Positions 17,351-26,320 of a stretch of DNA of 64,000 nucleotides are shown here, piece after piece; position 1 is the stretch's first letter; each line of letters begins with the position of its first letter. Source of the stretch: Microbacterium amylolyticum. Its GTDB lineage: Bacteria; Actinomycetota; Actinomycetes; Actinomycetales; Microbacteriaceae. The stretch covers positions 992,001-1,056,000 of the forward strand of contig NZ_CP049253.1 of assembly GCF_011046975.1 (NCBI RefSeq). The letters run 5' to 3'. Below the pieces are notes generated by a model. The model saw nothing but the letters and a program-made list of their open reading frames with translations, was not told the origin of the DNA and did not search any database. Both the position numbers and the translations under genes were made by a program.

Positions 17351-19951
17351 ATGCCTCATGCGAAAAGGACGGTCGGCGGTGTTCTCGGTGGATTCCTCGG
17401 GCTCGTCGGTCTCAGCGCGGTTGCCGGTGTTCTCGTCACGGCGACGGTGACCCCCGCGATTGCCGTTTCCGGCTATACGGCGTCCAGTGCGATCTCGCTG
17501 TTCGAGAACCTCCCCGGCTACCTCGAGGTAGACCGCCCCATGGAGGTCACCACGATCTACGCGAAGACCACCGACGGCAAAGACTTCGAGCTGGCGTCGT
17601 TCTACGACCAGAACCGCGAACCCGTTGAATATGACGAGGTGTCGCAGCTGGTGTTCGATGCGCTTCTCGCCTCGGAAGACCCGCGCTACTACGAGCACGG
17701 CGGCGTTGACCTGATCGGAACAACCCGCGCGATCCTCAGCAACGCGGCGAGCGACGAAACGCAGGGTGGGTCGTCGATCAGCCAGCAGTACGTCAAGAAC
17801 GTTCAGGTCGAGGCTTGTGAGCGCACGGCCGAATCCGACGAAGAGCGCATCGCGTGCTATAACGAGGCGACCGACTCGGAGGGCGTCGACGGATACCAGC
17901 GCAAGCTGCAGGAGATGCGCTACGCCATCGCGATCGAGCAGGAGTACTCGAAGGAAGAAATTATTCTCGGGTATCTCAACCTCGCCAACTTCGGCGGCAC
18001 GACCTACGGCATTGAGGCCGCTGCCCAGCGCTACTTCTCGAAGTCGGCGAAGGACGTCTCGCTGTCCGAGGCGGCAACTCTCGCCGGTATGGTGCAGAAC
18101 CCCAACACGTTCCGGCTCGATGTTCCTGAGAGCGAAGCCAACGGCGCCGAGAACGGCTATGCACGAACGCTGGAGCGCCGCGACTACGTGCTGTACCGCA
18201 TGGTGACCGAGGGAAAGATCACCCAGAAACAGTACGACGAGGCGAAAGAACAGCCGATCGAGCCGAAGCTCAGCTACCGCGAGCGGGGTTGCTCAGCAGC
18301 GGGCGGCTCCGGCTACTTCTGCCAGTACGTGAAAGAAACGATCGTCAACGATACGCGTTACGCGAGTGTGTTCGGCGAGACGCGGGAAGAGCGCATCGAT
18401 CTGCTCAGCCGCGGCGGTCTCGACATCTACACCTCGCTCGACTTCGACATGCAGCAGGCCGCTGAAGCCACGATGGAAGCCAACGTGCCGGCAACGCACG
18501 ATCAGCTCCGGGTGGGCTCGAGCCTGGTTCAGATAAAACCGCAGACCGGCGAAATCCTGTCGATGGCGCAGAACACTCGATTCAATGAGGTCGAGAGCGG
18601 CGAAGGGCAAACCTCGCTCGTCTACGCGGCTGATCAAGAACACGGCGCTGCGACGGGCTTCGAAGTGGGGTCGACCTACAAGCTCTTCACCTTGATCGAT
18701 TGGCTGGAGCAGGGCCGGTCCGTGCGCGAGATGGTCAACGGTGCCAACCGCCCCTACCAGATGACGTGTCATGGATCGCCGACGGACGCGCCCGCACAGA
18801 TTCAGAACTTCGGCAACGGTGCCGGTCGAACGGCGGACGTCGTCAATTTCACCGCTACCTCGCTCAACACCGGCTTCCTCGCGATGGCGGAGCAGCTGGA
18901 CATCTGCGATATTCACGGTGTTGCCGAGCGGCTAGATGTGAAGACCGGTGGGGGTGGATCGGTGCTCGATCAGCTCGGTCCCTTCTCCGTTCTCGGTTCG
19001 CAGAGCATCGACCCCATCACCATGGCCTCGGCATACGCGACCGTCGCAAACGGCGGCGTACAGTGCGAGCCGACGGCGATTACGGGTGTTGTCGCGGCGG
19101 ATGGAACCGAGCTGGAACTTCCCGATACCACATGTGAGCGGAAGCTCGACGAGAACATCGCCGCTACGACTGCCTACGCTCTCGCCGCGGTGATGGGTGG
19201 CCCTGGCGCGACGGCAACGCAGGCGAACCCGAACGATGGCGTTCCCATCATCGGTAAGACGGGAACGGCCGAGGGCCGCAGCACATGGATGATCCAGACC
19301 ACGACAAACGTGACCACCGCGGCGTGGGTGGGAAGCATCGGCGAGGACACGGTTGAGAAGTTCCTCAGCATCGACATGTATCGCATGACCAATCAGCACG
19401 GAACGCTGATGTCGAGCCTGCGGTACAACCTCGCCCGCGATGTTCAGGCCGCGGCCAATCGCAAGTACGGCGGCGACGCCTTCCCCGAGCCCGATAGCAA
19501 CCTGATTCGTGTTGTCGAGGCGGACGTTCCCTCCGTCGTGGGCGACGCTCCGGATGCTGCCGAGCGGAAGATCCGCGAAGCCGGTTTCCAGCCGCGTATC
19601 GTCTCAGATCGCGTCACCGGCGTCCAGGATTCGGGACGCGTCGAGCGCACCGATCCGTCGGGACGCGCTCCGGTGGGAAGCGTCGTGAACATCTTCGTAT
19701 CGGACGGCAACGGTGTTGAGGTTCCGAACGTCTCGGGACAGACGCCACCTCAGGCCGTCAGCGAGCTCTCCCGGGCAGGTCTGCGTGGGTCCCTCGGACA
19801 GTGCACCGAGAACGGGAACGCCAACCGTCCGCGCGTGACGGAAACCAACCCGAGTGCCGGAGAGTCCGTCGAAAAGGGAACAACGGTCACGGTCTCGTGG
19901 GAGGCTCGCAACTGCGACACCTCCTTCGAGCCGGATGAGGACGACGACTGA
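17351..19951 (+). CDS. Bifunctional penicillin-binding protein 1 with PASTA domains (PonA2-like)
   Basis: 866-aa class A PBP polymerising and cross-linking peptidoglycan. The order is: a short cytoplasmic tail and one membrane helix (residues about 12-35); GT51 glycosyltransferase with the catalytic Glu in SEDPRYYEHGG (about 108) and GGSSISQQ; then a transpeptidase domain with SxxK = STYK (Ser about 441), SLN and KTGTAEG (about 636). Two PASTA repeats fill the C-terminus (about 725-855), starting VPSVVGDAP and VPNVSGQTP, then an acidic tail. It is coupled to the metallophosphoesterase (TGATG). Gene order resembles ponA2-Rv3683. Confidence 0.94.
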   Translation: MPHAKRTVGGVLGGFLGLVGLSAVAGVLVTATVTPAIAVSGYTASSAISLFENLPGYLEVDRPMEVTTIYAKTTDGKDFELASFYDQNREPVEYDEVSQLVFDALLASEDPRYYEHGGVDLIGTTRAILSNAASDETQGGSSISQQYVKNVQVEACERTAESDEERIACYNEATDSEGVDGYQRKLQEMRYAIAIEQEYSKEEIILGYLNLANFGGTTYGIEAAAQRYFSKSAKDVSLSEAATLAGMVQNPNTFRLDVPESEANGAENGYARTLERRDYVLYRMVTEGKITQKQYDEAKEQPIEPKLSYRERGCSAAGGSGYFCQYVKETIVNDTRYASVFGETREERIDLLSRGGLDIYTSLDFDMQQAAEATMEANVPATHDQLRVGSSLVQIKPQTGEILSMAQNTRFNEVESGEGQTSLVYAADQEHGAATGFEVGSTYKLFTLIDWLEQGRSVREMVNGANRPYQMTCHGSPTDAPAQIQNFGNGAGRTADVVNFTATSLNTGFLAMAEQLDICDIHGVAERLDVKTGGGGSVLDQLGPFSVLGSQSIDPITMASAYATVANGGVQCEPTAITGVVAADGTELELPDTTCERKLDENIAATTAYALAAVMGGPGATATQANPNDGVPIIGKTGTAEGRSTWMIQTTTNVTTAAWVGSIGEDTVEKFLSIDMYRMTNQHGTLMSSLRYNLARDVQAAANRKYGGDAFPEPDSNLIRVVEADVPSVVGDAPDAAERKIREAGFQPRIVSDRVTGVQDSGRVERTDPSGRAPVGSVVNIFVSDGNGVEVPNVSGQTPPQAVSELSRAGLRGSLGQCTENGNANRPRVTETNPSAGESVEKGTTVTVSWEARNCDTSFEPDEDDD

Positions 19952-20868
19952 TGGCTCCACGCAGCGGCCCTCTCACCGCGCTCATGACGGTGGGCGCGGT
20001 GGGCGCCGCTGCGGCGGCGTGGGGAATGGGAGTCGAGCGTCATCTCTTCACCGTTCGACACCACGTGGTGCCGGTGTTGAGTTCCGGGAGCGACCCCATC
20101 CGTGTTCTCCACATCAGCGATATGCATTTGGCTCCGTGGCAGACACGTCGCCGCGAGTGGATCGCGAATCTCGCGTCCCTGCGACCGGATGTTGTGATCG
20201 ACACGGGTGACAACCTCGGTCACCCGGATGCGATCCCCGCCGTCCGCTCGGCTCTGGCTCCGTTTGCCGGCCTGCCCGGCGTGCACGTGCACGGCTCCAA
20301 CGACATTTGGTCTCCCCGTCCGCGCAACCCGTTCCGGTACTTCCTCGGGCCCTCGGAGCGCACCAAGGCAGCGCCGCTTCTCGATACCCAGGGACTCGAC
20401 CAGGTCCTCGAAGGAGAACTCGGCTGGTACGGCCTCAATAACGAGGCCGTGACGCTGGATGTGCGCGGACACCGGTTGCGCTTTCTGGGGACGAACGACC
20501 CGCACCACGACCTCGAAGACTGGGAAGCGCTCGATGCCTCGGCAATGGACGCCGCCGATGGGTCCCTGACGATCGGCGTGACCCACGCGCCGTATCGCCG
20601 CATCCTCGATGGCTTCGGCGACCGCGGAGCGGACATGATCTTCGCAGGCCACACCCACGGCGGTCAGGTGCGCGTTCCGGGTGTGGGCGCTCTCGTGGCG
20701 AACTGCGACATCCCGTTGGCCCAGGCACGCGGCCTATCCTCCTGGCGCCATGGCGCACGTGAGATCCCGCTCAATGTGAGCGCGGGTCTCGGGCACTCGG
20801 TCTACGCCCCCGTGCGCTTCGCGTGCCGCCCCGAGGTGTCCCTTCTGACTTTGGCACCGCGCCCGTAG
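19951..20868 (+). CDS. Membrane-associated metallophosphoesterase
   Basis: 305-aa calcineurin-like phosphoesterase anchored by an N-terminal hydrophobic segment (residues about 8-25). All metal-binding motifs are visible: SDMHL, DTGDN, GSND, THAP and AGHTHGGQ. It is the usual partner downstream of the PASTA-type PBP in actinobacteria (Rv3683-like) and shares one base with its stop. Likely a cell-envelope phosphodiesterase; the substrate is not known. Confidence 0.9.
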   Translation: MAPRSGPLTALMTVGAVGAAAAAWGMGVERHLFTVRHHVVPVLSSGSDPIRVLHISDMHLAPWQTRRREWIANLASLRPDVVIDTGDNLGHPDAIPAVRSALAPFAGLPGVHVHGSNDIWSPRPRNPFRYFLGPSERTKAAPLLDTQGLDQVLEGELGWYGLNNEAVTLDVRGHRLRFLGTNDPHHDLEDWEALDASAMDAADGSLTIGVTHAPYRRILDGFGDRGADMIFAGHTHGGQVRVPGVGALVANCDIPLAQARGLSSWRHGAREIPLNVSAGLGHSVYAPVRFACRPEVSLLTLAPRP

Positions 20869-20871
20869 GGT

Positions 20872-21468
20872 CTACTGCTCGATCGATCGGCGAATGTCGT
20901 CGAGGTTGCGATCTGCCTGTTCCAGAAGAGCAGCTGTCAGAGCGAAGCGACGGTTGATCTCCGGCGTTGGCGGCTCGGATTGCGGCTTATACCGAAAGTC
21001 ATGCTCGACCTCGGCCCACACGTGCTCGAGCATCGTGCGGATCTGCACCTCGACGGGAAGTCCCGGCTCGGTTTCTTTGAACGTTGTTCCGTCGCCCCGC
21101 GTTCGTCCGACGAACTGGACGCTGCGGTATCCGAAGCTCTCATCGTCCAGCAGATCACCCTTGTCGATGTATGAGTCTTCGACGACCTCGAGAAGGCGCC
21201 GCGTCATGCGTTCGATCTGTGCAAGGTCGCTGCGGAAAAAAGCCATGATGCGCACGCCGACAACATCGTGAACCTGCCGAGCTGGGTTGCGGCGTACCTT
21301 CTGCTCAAACGACCATCGCTTCTTCACGCGCGCCTCGACGCGGAAGTAGGACACTCCCCACTGCCGCAGGTGCAGGGGGATGTCGTGTTCCAGTGCGTCG
21401 CGAAGCGCGCGGTACGAGGGAAGCCCGCGGTCGTACTCCCGCATCGCTTCCTTGATGTCCGCTTCCAT
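20872..21468 (-). CDS. Small RelA/SpoT-domain (p)ppGpp synthetase
   Basis: 198-aa single-domain alarmone synthetase lacking the HD hydrolase, TGS and ACT parts of long RSH proteins. Synthetase features are visible: RVEARVKKRWSFEQK, VHDVVGVRIMAFF, GYRSVQFVG, and VEVQIRTMLEHVWAEVEHD with the catalytic Glu/Gln region. It would transfer pyrophosphate from ATP to GTP or GDP. The ATG at 21468 has GGAGG seven bases upstream; a GTG two codons earlier does not. It is convergent with the metallophosphoesterase, only 3 bp apart. Confidence 0.88.
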   Translation of the reverse strand: MEADIKEAMREYDRGLPSYRALRDALEHDIPLHLRQWGVSYFRVEARVKKRWSFEQKVRRNPARQVHDVVGVRIMAFFRSDLAQIERMTRRLLEVVEDSYIDKGDLLDDESFGYRSVQFVGRTRGDGTTFKETEPGLPVEVQIRTMLEHVWAEVEHDFRYKPQSEPPTPEINRRFALTAALLEQADRNLDDIRRSIEQ

Positions 21469-21554
21469 GTCCACGCCTCCAGGGTAGGGTGCCACGTTCG
21501 CGGTTGCGTGATGCATCCCGCGAGTCTCGCACCGTTTCTGAAACTGACAAACAC

Positions 21555-21752
21555 ATCGACCTCGCCGGCCACCCGCACCCGCAACGCGTCCGCCAGCCGG
21601 CCCAGGCGCTCGACCTCGCGCGTCACGGCCACAAGATCACCGTCGGAGAGCGCCTCAATGTGGTCAGCAGCCTCCGCAATGTTGTCGATCGCCGCGCCGA
21701 TTCCGGCCATCACTCCGGCAGGAGCGGGCGGGGCGGCGAGAGCGTTCGGCAT
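21555..21752 (-). pseudogene. DUF222 (13E12-type) N-terminal fragment of an HNH endonuclease-like gene
   Basis: About 66 residues from ATG 21752 match the beginning of DUF222 proteins: a low-complexity Ala/Pro start, then the helix pair IEALSDGDLVAVTREVERL and LADALRVRVAGEV. The similarity stops there and the frame runs on with unrelated sequence into the antisense-phase of the synthetase gene. The rest of DUF222 and the HNH domain are missing. IS copy 1 sits about 80 bp upstream of its start. Probably a relic left by a deletion. Confidence 0.55.
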
Positions 21753-21841
21753 GCTCCCAGCGTACGAACCACCCCTGACATTCGAAGCCGACAAGGCCTC
21801 ATCAACCATCGTTTTTCCGCGAGGAGACACACACGGAACGG

Positions 21842-23071
21842 GGGTTATCGGCCAAAAGGAGTGGATGACTTCGTGATCTAGCCGCGTAATCGCGCGGTAG
21901 AACGAGAACAGTCATGGTCTGCGAGGCTTACTCGTGGACCTTCCGACGAACTCGACGACCTGTCTGGTATGCGGCAGCAAGCTGGTCAAGAACGGGAAAC
22001 ACCGCTCCGGAACCCAACGCTGGCGTTGCCCGTCCTGCGGATCCTCGAGCGTGCGCCGCCGACCCGACGTGACCGCCCGCGAACAGCTCCGCGCCTTCGC
22101 TTGCTGGCTCGTCGGGAAACTCACCCAAGCCGAGATCGATGGAACGGCCACCGGGCGCTCGTTCCGCCGCCGGACCGCGTGGTGCTGGGACATCTCCCCG
22201 CGACTGGGCCCGGTCGAGACGACCTATCACGCGGTCCTCGTCGATGGCATCCACATCGGCTCCTGGTGCCTGCTCATCGCTCTCAGCGACACCGGACACG
22301 TCCTCGCCTGGCAATGGTGCGCGCGAGAGAACACCGCGGCCTGGAAAGCACTGTTCGAGCAGATCCCCGCGCCCGGCATCGTCATCTCCGACGGCGGCAG
22401 CGGCCTCCCGTCCGCACTGCGACAGGCCTGGCCCGAGACAAAGCATCAACGCTGCCTGTTCCACCTGCAGATGAACATCACCCGTCACCTCACCCGCAAC
22501 CCCAGAACCCCGGCAGGGCGCGCGCTACGGCGCCTGGTGATGGACCTCAGTTCCGTCCGCGACGCGGACGCCGCGATCCAGTGGCAGCTGCTCCTGGAGC
22601 AGTGGTGGCAGTCATTCGGTCACCTCACCACCGAACGGACCCTGTTCCGCAACGGCCAGTTCGGATTCACCCATGACCGACTCCGGAAAGCCTGGTTGCT
22701 GGTCCGCCTGGTCGTTCGGAAGAACCTCATCTTCACCCACATCACCTACGGCAACCCGCGCACCACCAGCCCGCTCGAGGGACTGAACGCACAGATCCGC
22801 GATCTGTTGCGTCGACACCGCGGGATGAGCGAGGAACACCGCCGCCGCGCGGTCGAGTGGTTCCTCACCCTGCACGAGCTCCCGCTCGAACACGCTCTCG
22901 ACCTCGCCAAGCCGATCGAACCCGTCACCGCTCCGGCACCGGTCGAGGAACCGATCGGACCGGCGCTCTATGACACCGGGCTCGACGCGGGCGAGGGGCT
23001 CTGGACCCGAGCAGGGTGGGCGGGACGCGGGTGACACGCCAGACCCATCCACTCTTTCTGGCCGGTAACCC
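21842..23071 (+). mobile_element. IS element, IS1249-like (IS256-related), copy 1
   Basis: A 1230-bp insertion sequence with one transposase gene. The imperfect 26-bp terminal inverted repeats (21842-21867 and 23046-23071) begin GGGTTATCGGCC and GGGTTACCGGCC and match at 23 of 26 positions. It is flanked by a perfect 8-bp target duplication, CGGAACGG, at 21834-21841 and 23072-23079, the length expected for the IS256 family. It is the same element as 53303-54532, with one visible base difference (22770 C against 54231 T, synonymous). Confidence 0.95.
21934..23034 (+). CDS. Transposase, IS1249 family (copy 1)
   Basis: 366-aa DDE transposase, intact, from a GTG at 21934. The N-terminus carries a zinc-ribbon (CLVC ... 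CPSC, residues about 10-36) followed by a helix-turn-helix region. Likely catalytic residues lie in VDGIHIGSW, ISDGGSGLPSA and SPLEGLNAQIRDL, in the order D, D, E of the MULE/IS256-like fold. The start is inferred from the frame; a nearby ATG (21914) is out of frame. The protein is identical to that of copy 2. Confidence 0.92.
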   Translation: MDLPTNSTTCLVCGSKLVKNGKHRSGTQRWRCPSCGSSSVRRRPDVTAREQLRAFACWLVGKLTQAEIDGTATGRSFRRRTAWCWDISPRLGPVETTYHAVLVDGIHIGSWCLLIALSDTGHVLAWQWCARENTAAWKALFEQIPAPGIVISDGGSGLPSALRQAWPETKHQRCLFHLQMNITRHLTRNPRTPAGRALRRLVMDLSSVRDADAAIQWQLLLEQWWQSFGHLTTERTLFRNGQFGFTHDRLRKAWLLVRLVVRKNLIFTHITYGNPRTTSPLEGLNAQIRDLLRRHRGMSEEHRRRAVEWFLTLHELPLEHALDLAKPIEPVTAPAPVEEPIGPALYDTGLDAGEGLWTRAGWAGRG

Positions 23072-23093
23072 CGGAACGGCGACCCGCAGGGGG

Positions 23094-23134
23094 AACGAAG
23101 AAGGGCCCGGCCTGTGGCCGAGCCCTTCTTCGTT
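23094..23134 (-). terminator. Terminator of tRNA-Pro
   Basis: Long hairpin, AACGAAGAAGGGC pairing with GCCCTTCTTCGTT with further pairing inside, directly 3' of tRNA-Pro on the minus strand. It starts 14 bp beyond the IS target duplication, so the insertion left the tRNA unit intact. Confidence 0.8.
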
Positions 23135-23142
23135 GTTACTCA

Positions 23143-23219
<77 letters not shown>

Positions 23220-23281
23220 TGGCAACTGAAATAGTCTATCGCATCACTGTTCAGCCGCCGAATCCCCGCCGCCCGCGCGCG

Positions 23282-24520
23282 TCACCTCACGGGCACGAGA
23301 CGGGTGAGCTGTGTCACGTGACGCGCCTCCAGCTCTTCGATCGACGAGACCCCGAGAAGCGCCATCGTGCGGCGAATTTCTGACGAGAGAATCTGGATCA
23401 TCCGATCGACGCCCTCTCGTCCGCCCGCCATGAGTCCGTAGAGATATGCGCGTCCGACGAGCGTGAACTTTGCTCCGAGAGCGATGGACGCCACGATGTC
23501 CTGGCCGTTCATGATGCCGGTGTCGACCATCACCGTCGCATCGCTGCCCACTTCTTTAACGACCTGCGGCAGGAGGCGGAACGGGATTGGGGCACGGTCC
23601 AGCTGGCGCCCGCCGTGGTTGGAGAGAACAAGACCGTCAACGCCCATATCGATGAGCTTCACGGCGTCGGGGACGTTCTGCACGCCCTTGACGACGATCT
23701 TCCCCGGCCACATGTCGCGGATCGTCGCGAGGTCGTCGAAGCTAATCGTCGGGTCCATCGCCTGACCAATAAGCTCCCCCACCGTTCCACCCGTGGACGT
23801 CAGCGACGCAAACTCAAGCTTCGGCGTGGTCAGGAAGTCGTACCACCACCACGGGCGAGGCATCGCATCGAGAATCGTCTTGACCGTGAGCGCCGGCGGA
23901 ATCGAAAAACCGTTGCGACTGTCGCGCATACGGTTTCCGGCGATCGGGGTATCGACCGTGAACTGGAGGGTGTCGAATCCGGCCTCGGCTGCGCGCTGGA
24001 CCAGTCCGTAGGAGACCTCGCGGTCACGAAGAACGTAGAGCTGGAACCAGTTACGGCCCGCCGGATTCGCCTTCTTCACGTCCTCAATAGAGGTTGTTCC
24101 CAGAGTGGAGAGCGTGAACGGAATTCCGGCCGCGCCGGCGGCTCCGGCTCCCGCGGTCTCCCCCTCCGTCTGCATCAGACGCGTGAAACCGGTCGGCGCG
24201 ATACCGAAGGGCAACGCCGATGTGCCGCCCAGAATCTCCGTCGTCGTGTCGACGTGTTCGGCGGGTCGAAGGATGTCGGGGTGGAACTCGATATCTTCGA
24301 AGGCCTGGCGTGCGCGCTGCAACGACAGTTCCTGGTCGGCTGCGCCGTCCGTGTAGTCGAAGGCTGCGGCGGGCGTGCGTCGCTGGGCGATTCGGCGCAG
24401 GTCGTAGACCGTGAGGGCCTTTTTCAGCCGCGCACTCTTGCCGAGCTCCGGCTTCCGAATTTTCAGATACTCGAGCACGTCAGCGGGATTCGGGAGCTGC
24501 CTCTGTACCATGGCGATCAT
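23282..24520 (-). CDS. lldD: FMN-dependent alpha-hydroxy-acid oxidase / L-lactate dehydrogenase
   Basis: 412-aa flavoprotein oxidising L-lactate or another 2-hydroxyacid, probably at the membrane. It has the FMN-binding TIM-barrel pattern, with QLYVLRDR, the catalytic His region [24 protein letters not shown] and GRAYLYGLM near the C-terminus. It is slightly longer than typical LldD. The ATG at 24520 overlaps the FadR-type regulator stop (ATGA); an ATG three codons on is an alternative. The regulator directly upstream makes lactate utilisation the best guess; glycolate or mandelate are possible. Confidence 0.85.
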   Translation of the reverse strand: MIAMVQRQLPNPADVLEYLKIRKPELGKSARLKKALTVYDLRRIAQRRTPAAAFDYTDGAADQELSLQRARQAFEDIEFHPDILRPAEHVDTTTEILGGTSALPFGIAPTGFTRLMQTEGETAGAGAAGAAGIPFTLSTLGTTSIEDVKKANPAGRNWFQLYVLRDREVSYGLVQRAAEAGFDTLQFTVDTPIAGNRMRDSRNGFSIPPALTVKTILDAMPRPWWWYDFLTTPKLEFASLTSTGGTVGELIGQAMDPTISFDDLATIRDMWPGKIVVKGVQNVPDAVKLIDMGVDGLVLSNHGGRQLDRAPIPFRLLPQVVKEVGSDATVMVDTGIMNGQDIVASIALGAKFTLVGRAYLYGLMAGGREGVDRMIQILSSEIRRTMALLGVSSIEELEARHVTQLTRLVPVR

Positions 24521-25218
24521 TCCTCCGTGTGTTGCGTCGCGGCATAGTAGCCGGAGATGTGGTCGTGAATGCGGTCGCGGGCGACGCCCGACTCCCCCGC
24601 GTGAATCGCGGCGATGACTCCGCGATGTTCCTCCTGCAGGCGCGCGCGCATCGCGCTCCAGTCGCGGATTTCGCCGGCTCCCGCCTGCACGTAGGTCTCG
24701 ATGGCGGCGCGCAGTCCCGTCATGATGGTGCTGATCACGGCATTTCCCGTGGCCTCCGCCAGCGCGTTGTGGAACTGTGCGTCGAGAGCAAGAAACTCCG
24801 CCGGGTCAAGATCCGGGTGGTCCATCGCAGCGAGGATCTCTTCGGCAGCACCCGTTGGTGTCCGCCGCTCGGCGAGCATCCGAACAACGTCCTGTTCCAG
24901 AACGAGTCGCGTATCGACGACGTCCCCGAAAGCGAAGGCCTGCGCCGCTGCGTGTAGCCCGAGGACCTGGGCAACGCCGCTTCCGGCGGACGTTGTGACA
25001 ATGGCCCCCGCGCGCGGGCCCGAGCCTGTTGCCGTGCGGATCACGCCCATCACCTCCAGAACGCGCACGGCCTCGCGAACGCTCGACCGCCCAACGCCGA
25101 GGTCGGCGGCAAGGTCGCGCTCACCGGGCAGGCGGTCCCCCGGTCCGAGCGAGCCATCACGGAGACGACGCTCAACGTGATCGAGCACAGTGCGCCACGC
25201 TTTTGGCTGCTCTGCCAT
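24517..25218 (-). CDS. FadR/GntR family transcriptional regulator
   Basis: 233-aa regulator with an N-terminal winged helix ([28 protein letters not shown], split here as the GERDLA and RSSVREA helices) and an all-helical C-terminal FCD ligand domain with metal-site residues ([24 protein letters not shown]). The gene begins at ATG 25218 after AAGGAGG and lies upstream of and coupled to the hydroxyacid oxidase. An operator palindrome overlaps its promoter, pointing to autorepression and control of both genes, probably relieved by the 2-hydroxyacid. Confidence 0.9.
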   Translation of the reverse strand: MAEQPKAWRTVLDHVERRLRDGSLGPGDRLPGERDLAADLGVGRSSVREAVRVLEVMGVIRTATGSGPRAGAIVTTSAGSGVAQVLGLHAAAQAFAFGDVVDTRLVLEQDVVRMLAERRTPTGAAEEILAAMDHPDLDPAEFLALDAQFHNALAEATGNAVISTIMTGLRAAIETYVQAGAGEIRDWSAMRARLQEEHRGVIAAIHAGESGVARDRIHDHISGYYAATQHTEE

Positions 25219-25230
25219 CGCCCCTCCTTG

Positions 25231-25245
25231 TGTGGTCTGACCACA
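25231..25245 (-). promoter_or_regulatory. FadR-type operator TGTGGTC-N-GACCACA
   Basis: Perfect palindrome with 7-bp arms around one central base, containing TGGTC-N-GACCA, the core recognised by FadR-like GntR proteins. It overlaps the -10 element and lies 13 bp upstream of the regulator start, so binding would block RNA polymerase. Inferred from sequence and family knowledge. Confidence 0.7.
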
Positions 25246-25272
25246 GTAGCGCGGCAGCGCACCCTGCGGCAA
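25243..25272 (-). promoter_or_regulatory. Promoter of the regulator-oxidase operon
   Basis: On the minus strand, TTGCCG at 25272-25267 and TACTGT at 25248-25243 are separated by 18 bp, a good primary sigma-factor promoter for an actinobacterium. The -10 overlaps the operator. Confidence 0.6.
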
Positions 25273-25335
25273 ACCGGTGACCTCCGCACCGCTCCGCCCG
25301 CAGAAAACGGCACCAGCGAGGGTTAGCCTGTGGTC

Positions 25336-26235
25336 ATGAAGATCGCGGGACTCAGCGCCTTTCCCCTCACTCCTCTCGTCGACGATCGCCTCGACGAAGA
25401 ATCGTTTGCCGCCCAGATTGTGCGCCTCGCGCGCAGCGGCGTGGACTCGATCGGCGCGCTCGGCTCCACCGGCTCCTGCGTGTACCTATCTCGCGAAGAA
25501 CGGCACCGAGCGATCGAAATCGCCGCCGAGATGTCGGAGGGCGTTCCCCTCATCGCCGGAATCGGCGCCGTTAGCACATCACACGTCATCCAGCACGCCG
25601 CAGACGCCCAGCTGGCGGGCGCGGATGCCCTGCTCCTCGCTCCCGTGTCGTACCAGCCGCTCACGGAGGACGACGTATACGGGCTGTACGCAGACGTCAC
25701 CAGCGCAACGGATCTGCCCGTTGTCGTCTACGACAACCCGCGCACAACCGGCTTCTCCTTCTCACACGAGCTATACGGGCGAGTCGCCCAGCTCCCGAAC
25801 GTCGTCTCCATCAAGATCCCGGGCGTCCCCGAAGACCCCACCACCGCTCGCGCGCATGTCGACGCGATCCGCGCCATCATCCCCTCACACGTGACGATCG
25901 GGGTCTCCGGAGATGCCTTCGCCGCAGCCGGACTGCAGGCGGGTTGTGATGCCTGGTACTCGGTGCTCGCGGGAACGCTTCCCGAACCCGCCCTGCGCAT
26001 CACCCGCGCCGCCCACCGCGGCGACGATGCGGCAGCAACGGCAGAGTGCGCCCGGTTGCAACCCCTGTGGGATCTCTTCGCCCAGCACGGCGGCAGCATC
26101 CGCGTCGTCGCCGCGATCGCCGAACACGTCGGGCGTGCCCAGAGGTCGTGTCTGCCGAAACCGCTGCTCGGGCTCGACGACGAGGCGCGGGAGGACGTCA
26201 CCCACGTCATCACTGACCTCGGCCTGGTTCCGTAG
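25336..26235 (+). CDS. DapA/NAL-family aldolase (dihydrodipicolinate synthase-like)
   Basis: 299-aa class I aldolase-fold protein. It has the GSTGSC phosphate/pyruvate-binding loop (about residue 43), the conserved Tyr in VVYDNPRTTGF and the Schiff-base Lys in VVSIKIPG (about residue 160). The gene stands alone, away from lysine genes (asd and lysC are 5 kb off), and its sequence is not clearly a true DapA, so a sugar-acid or hydroxyproline-type aldolase is equally likely. The ATG at 25336 is close behind a possible TAGCCT -10, suggesting a very short or absent leader. Confidence 0.8.
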   Translation: MKIAGLSAFPLTPLVDDRLDEESFAAQIVRLARSGVDSIGALGSTGSCVYLSREERHRAIEIAAEMSEGVPLIAGIGAVSTSHVIQHAADAQLAGADALLLAPVSYQPLTEDDVYGLYADVTSATDLPVVVYDNPRTTGFSFSHELYGRVAQLPNVVSIKIPGVPEDPTTARAHVDAIRAIIPSHVTIGVSGDAFAAAGLQAGCDAWYSVLAGTLPEPALRITRAAHRGDDAAATAECARLQPLWDLFAQHGGSIRVVAAIAEHVGRAQRSCLPKPLLGLDDEAREDVTHVITDLGLVP

Positions 26236-26289
26236 CGGACGCAGGGACGGCCACAGGCACGCCCCCATAATCTCGTCTGCCCTCTTTCG

Positions 26290-26318
26290 CCGGGATCCGG
26301 GCCGTGTCAGGATCCCGG
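26290..26318 (+). terminator. Hairpin downstream of the DapA-family gene
   Basis: CCGGGATCC and GGATCCCGG form a perfect 9-bp stem with an 11-nt loop, 55 bp after the aldolase stop. There is no U-run. It ends three bases before the first recognisable codon of the VOC remnant, so it may mark the deletion edge. Confidence 0.45.
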
Positions 26319-26320
26319 CA

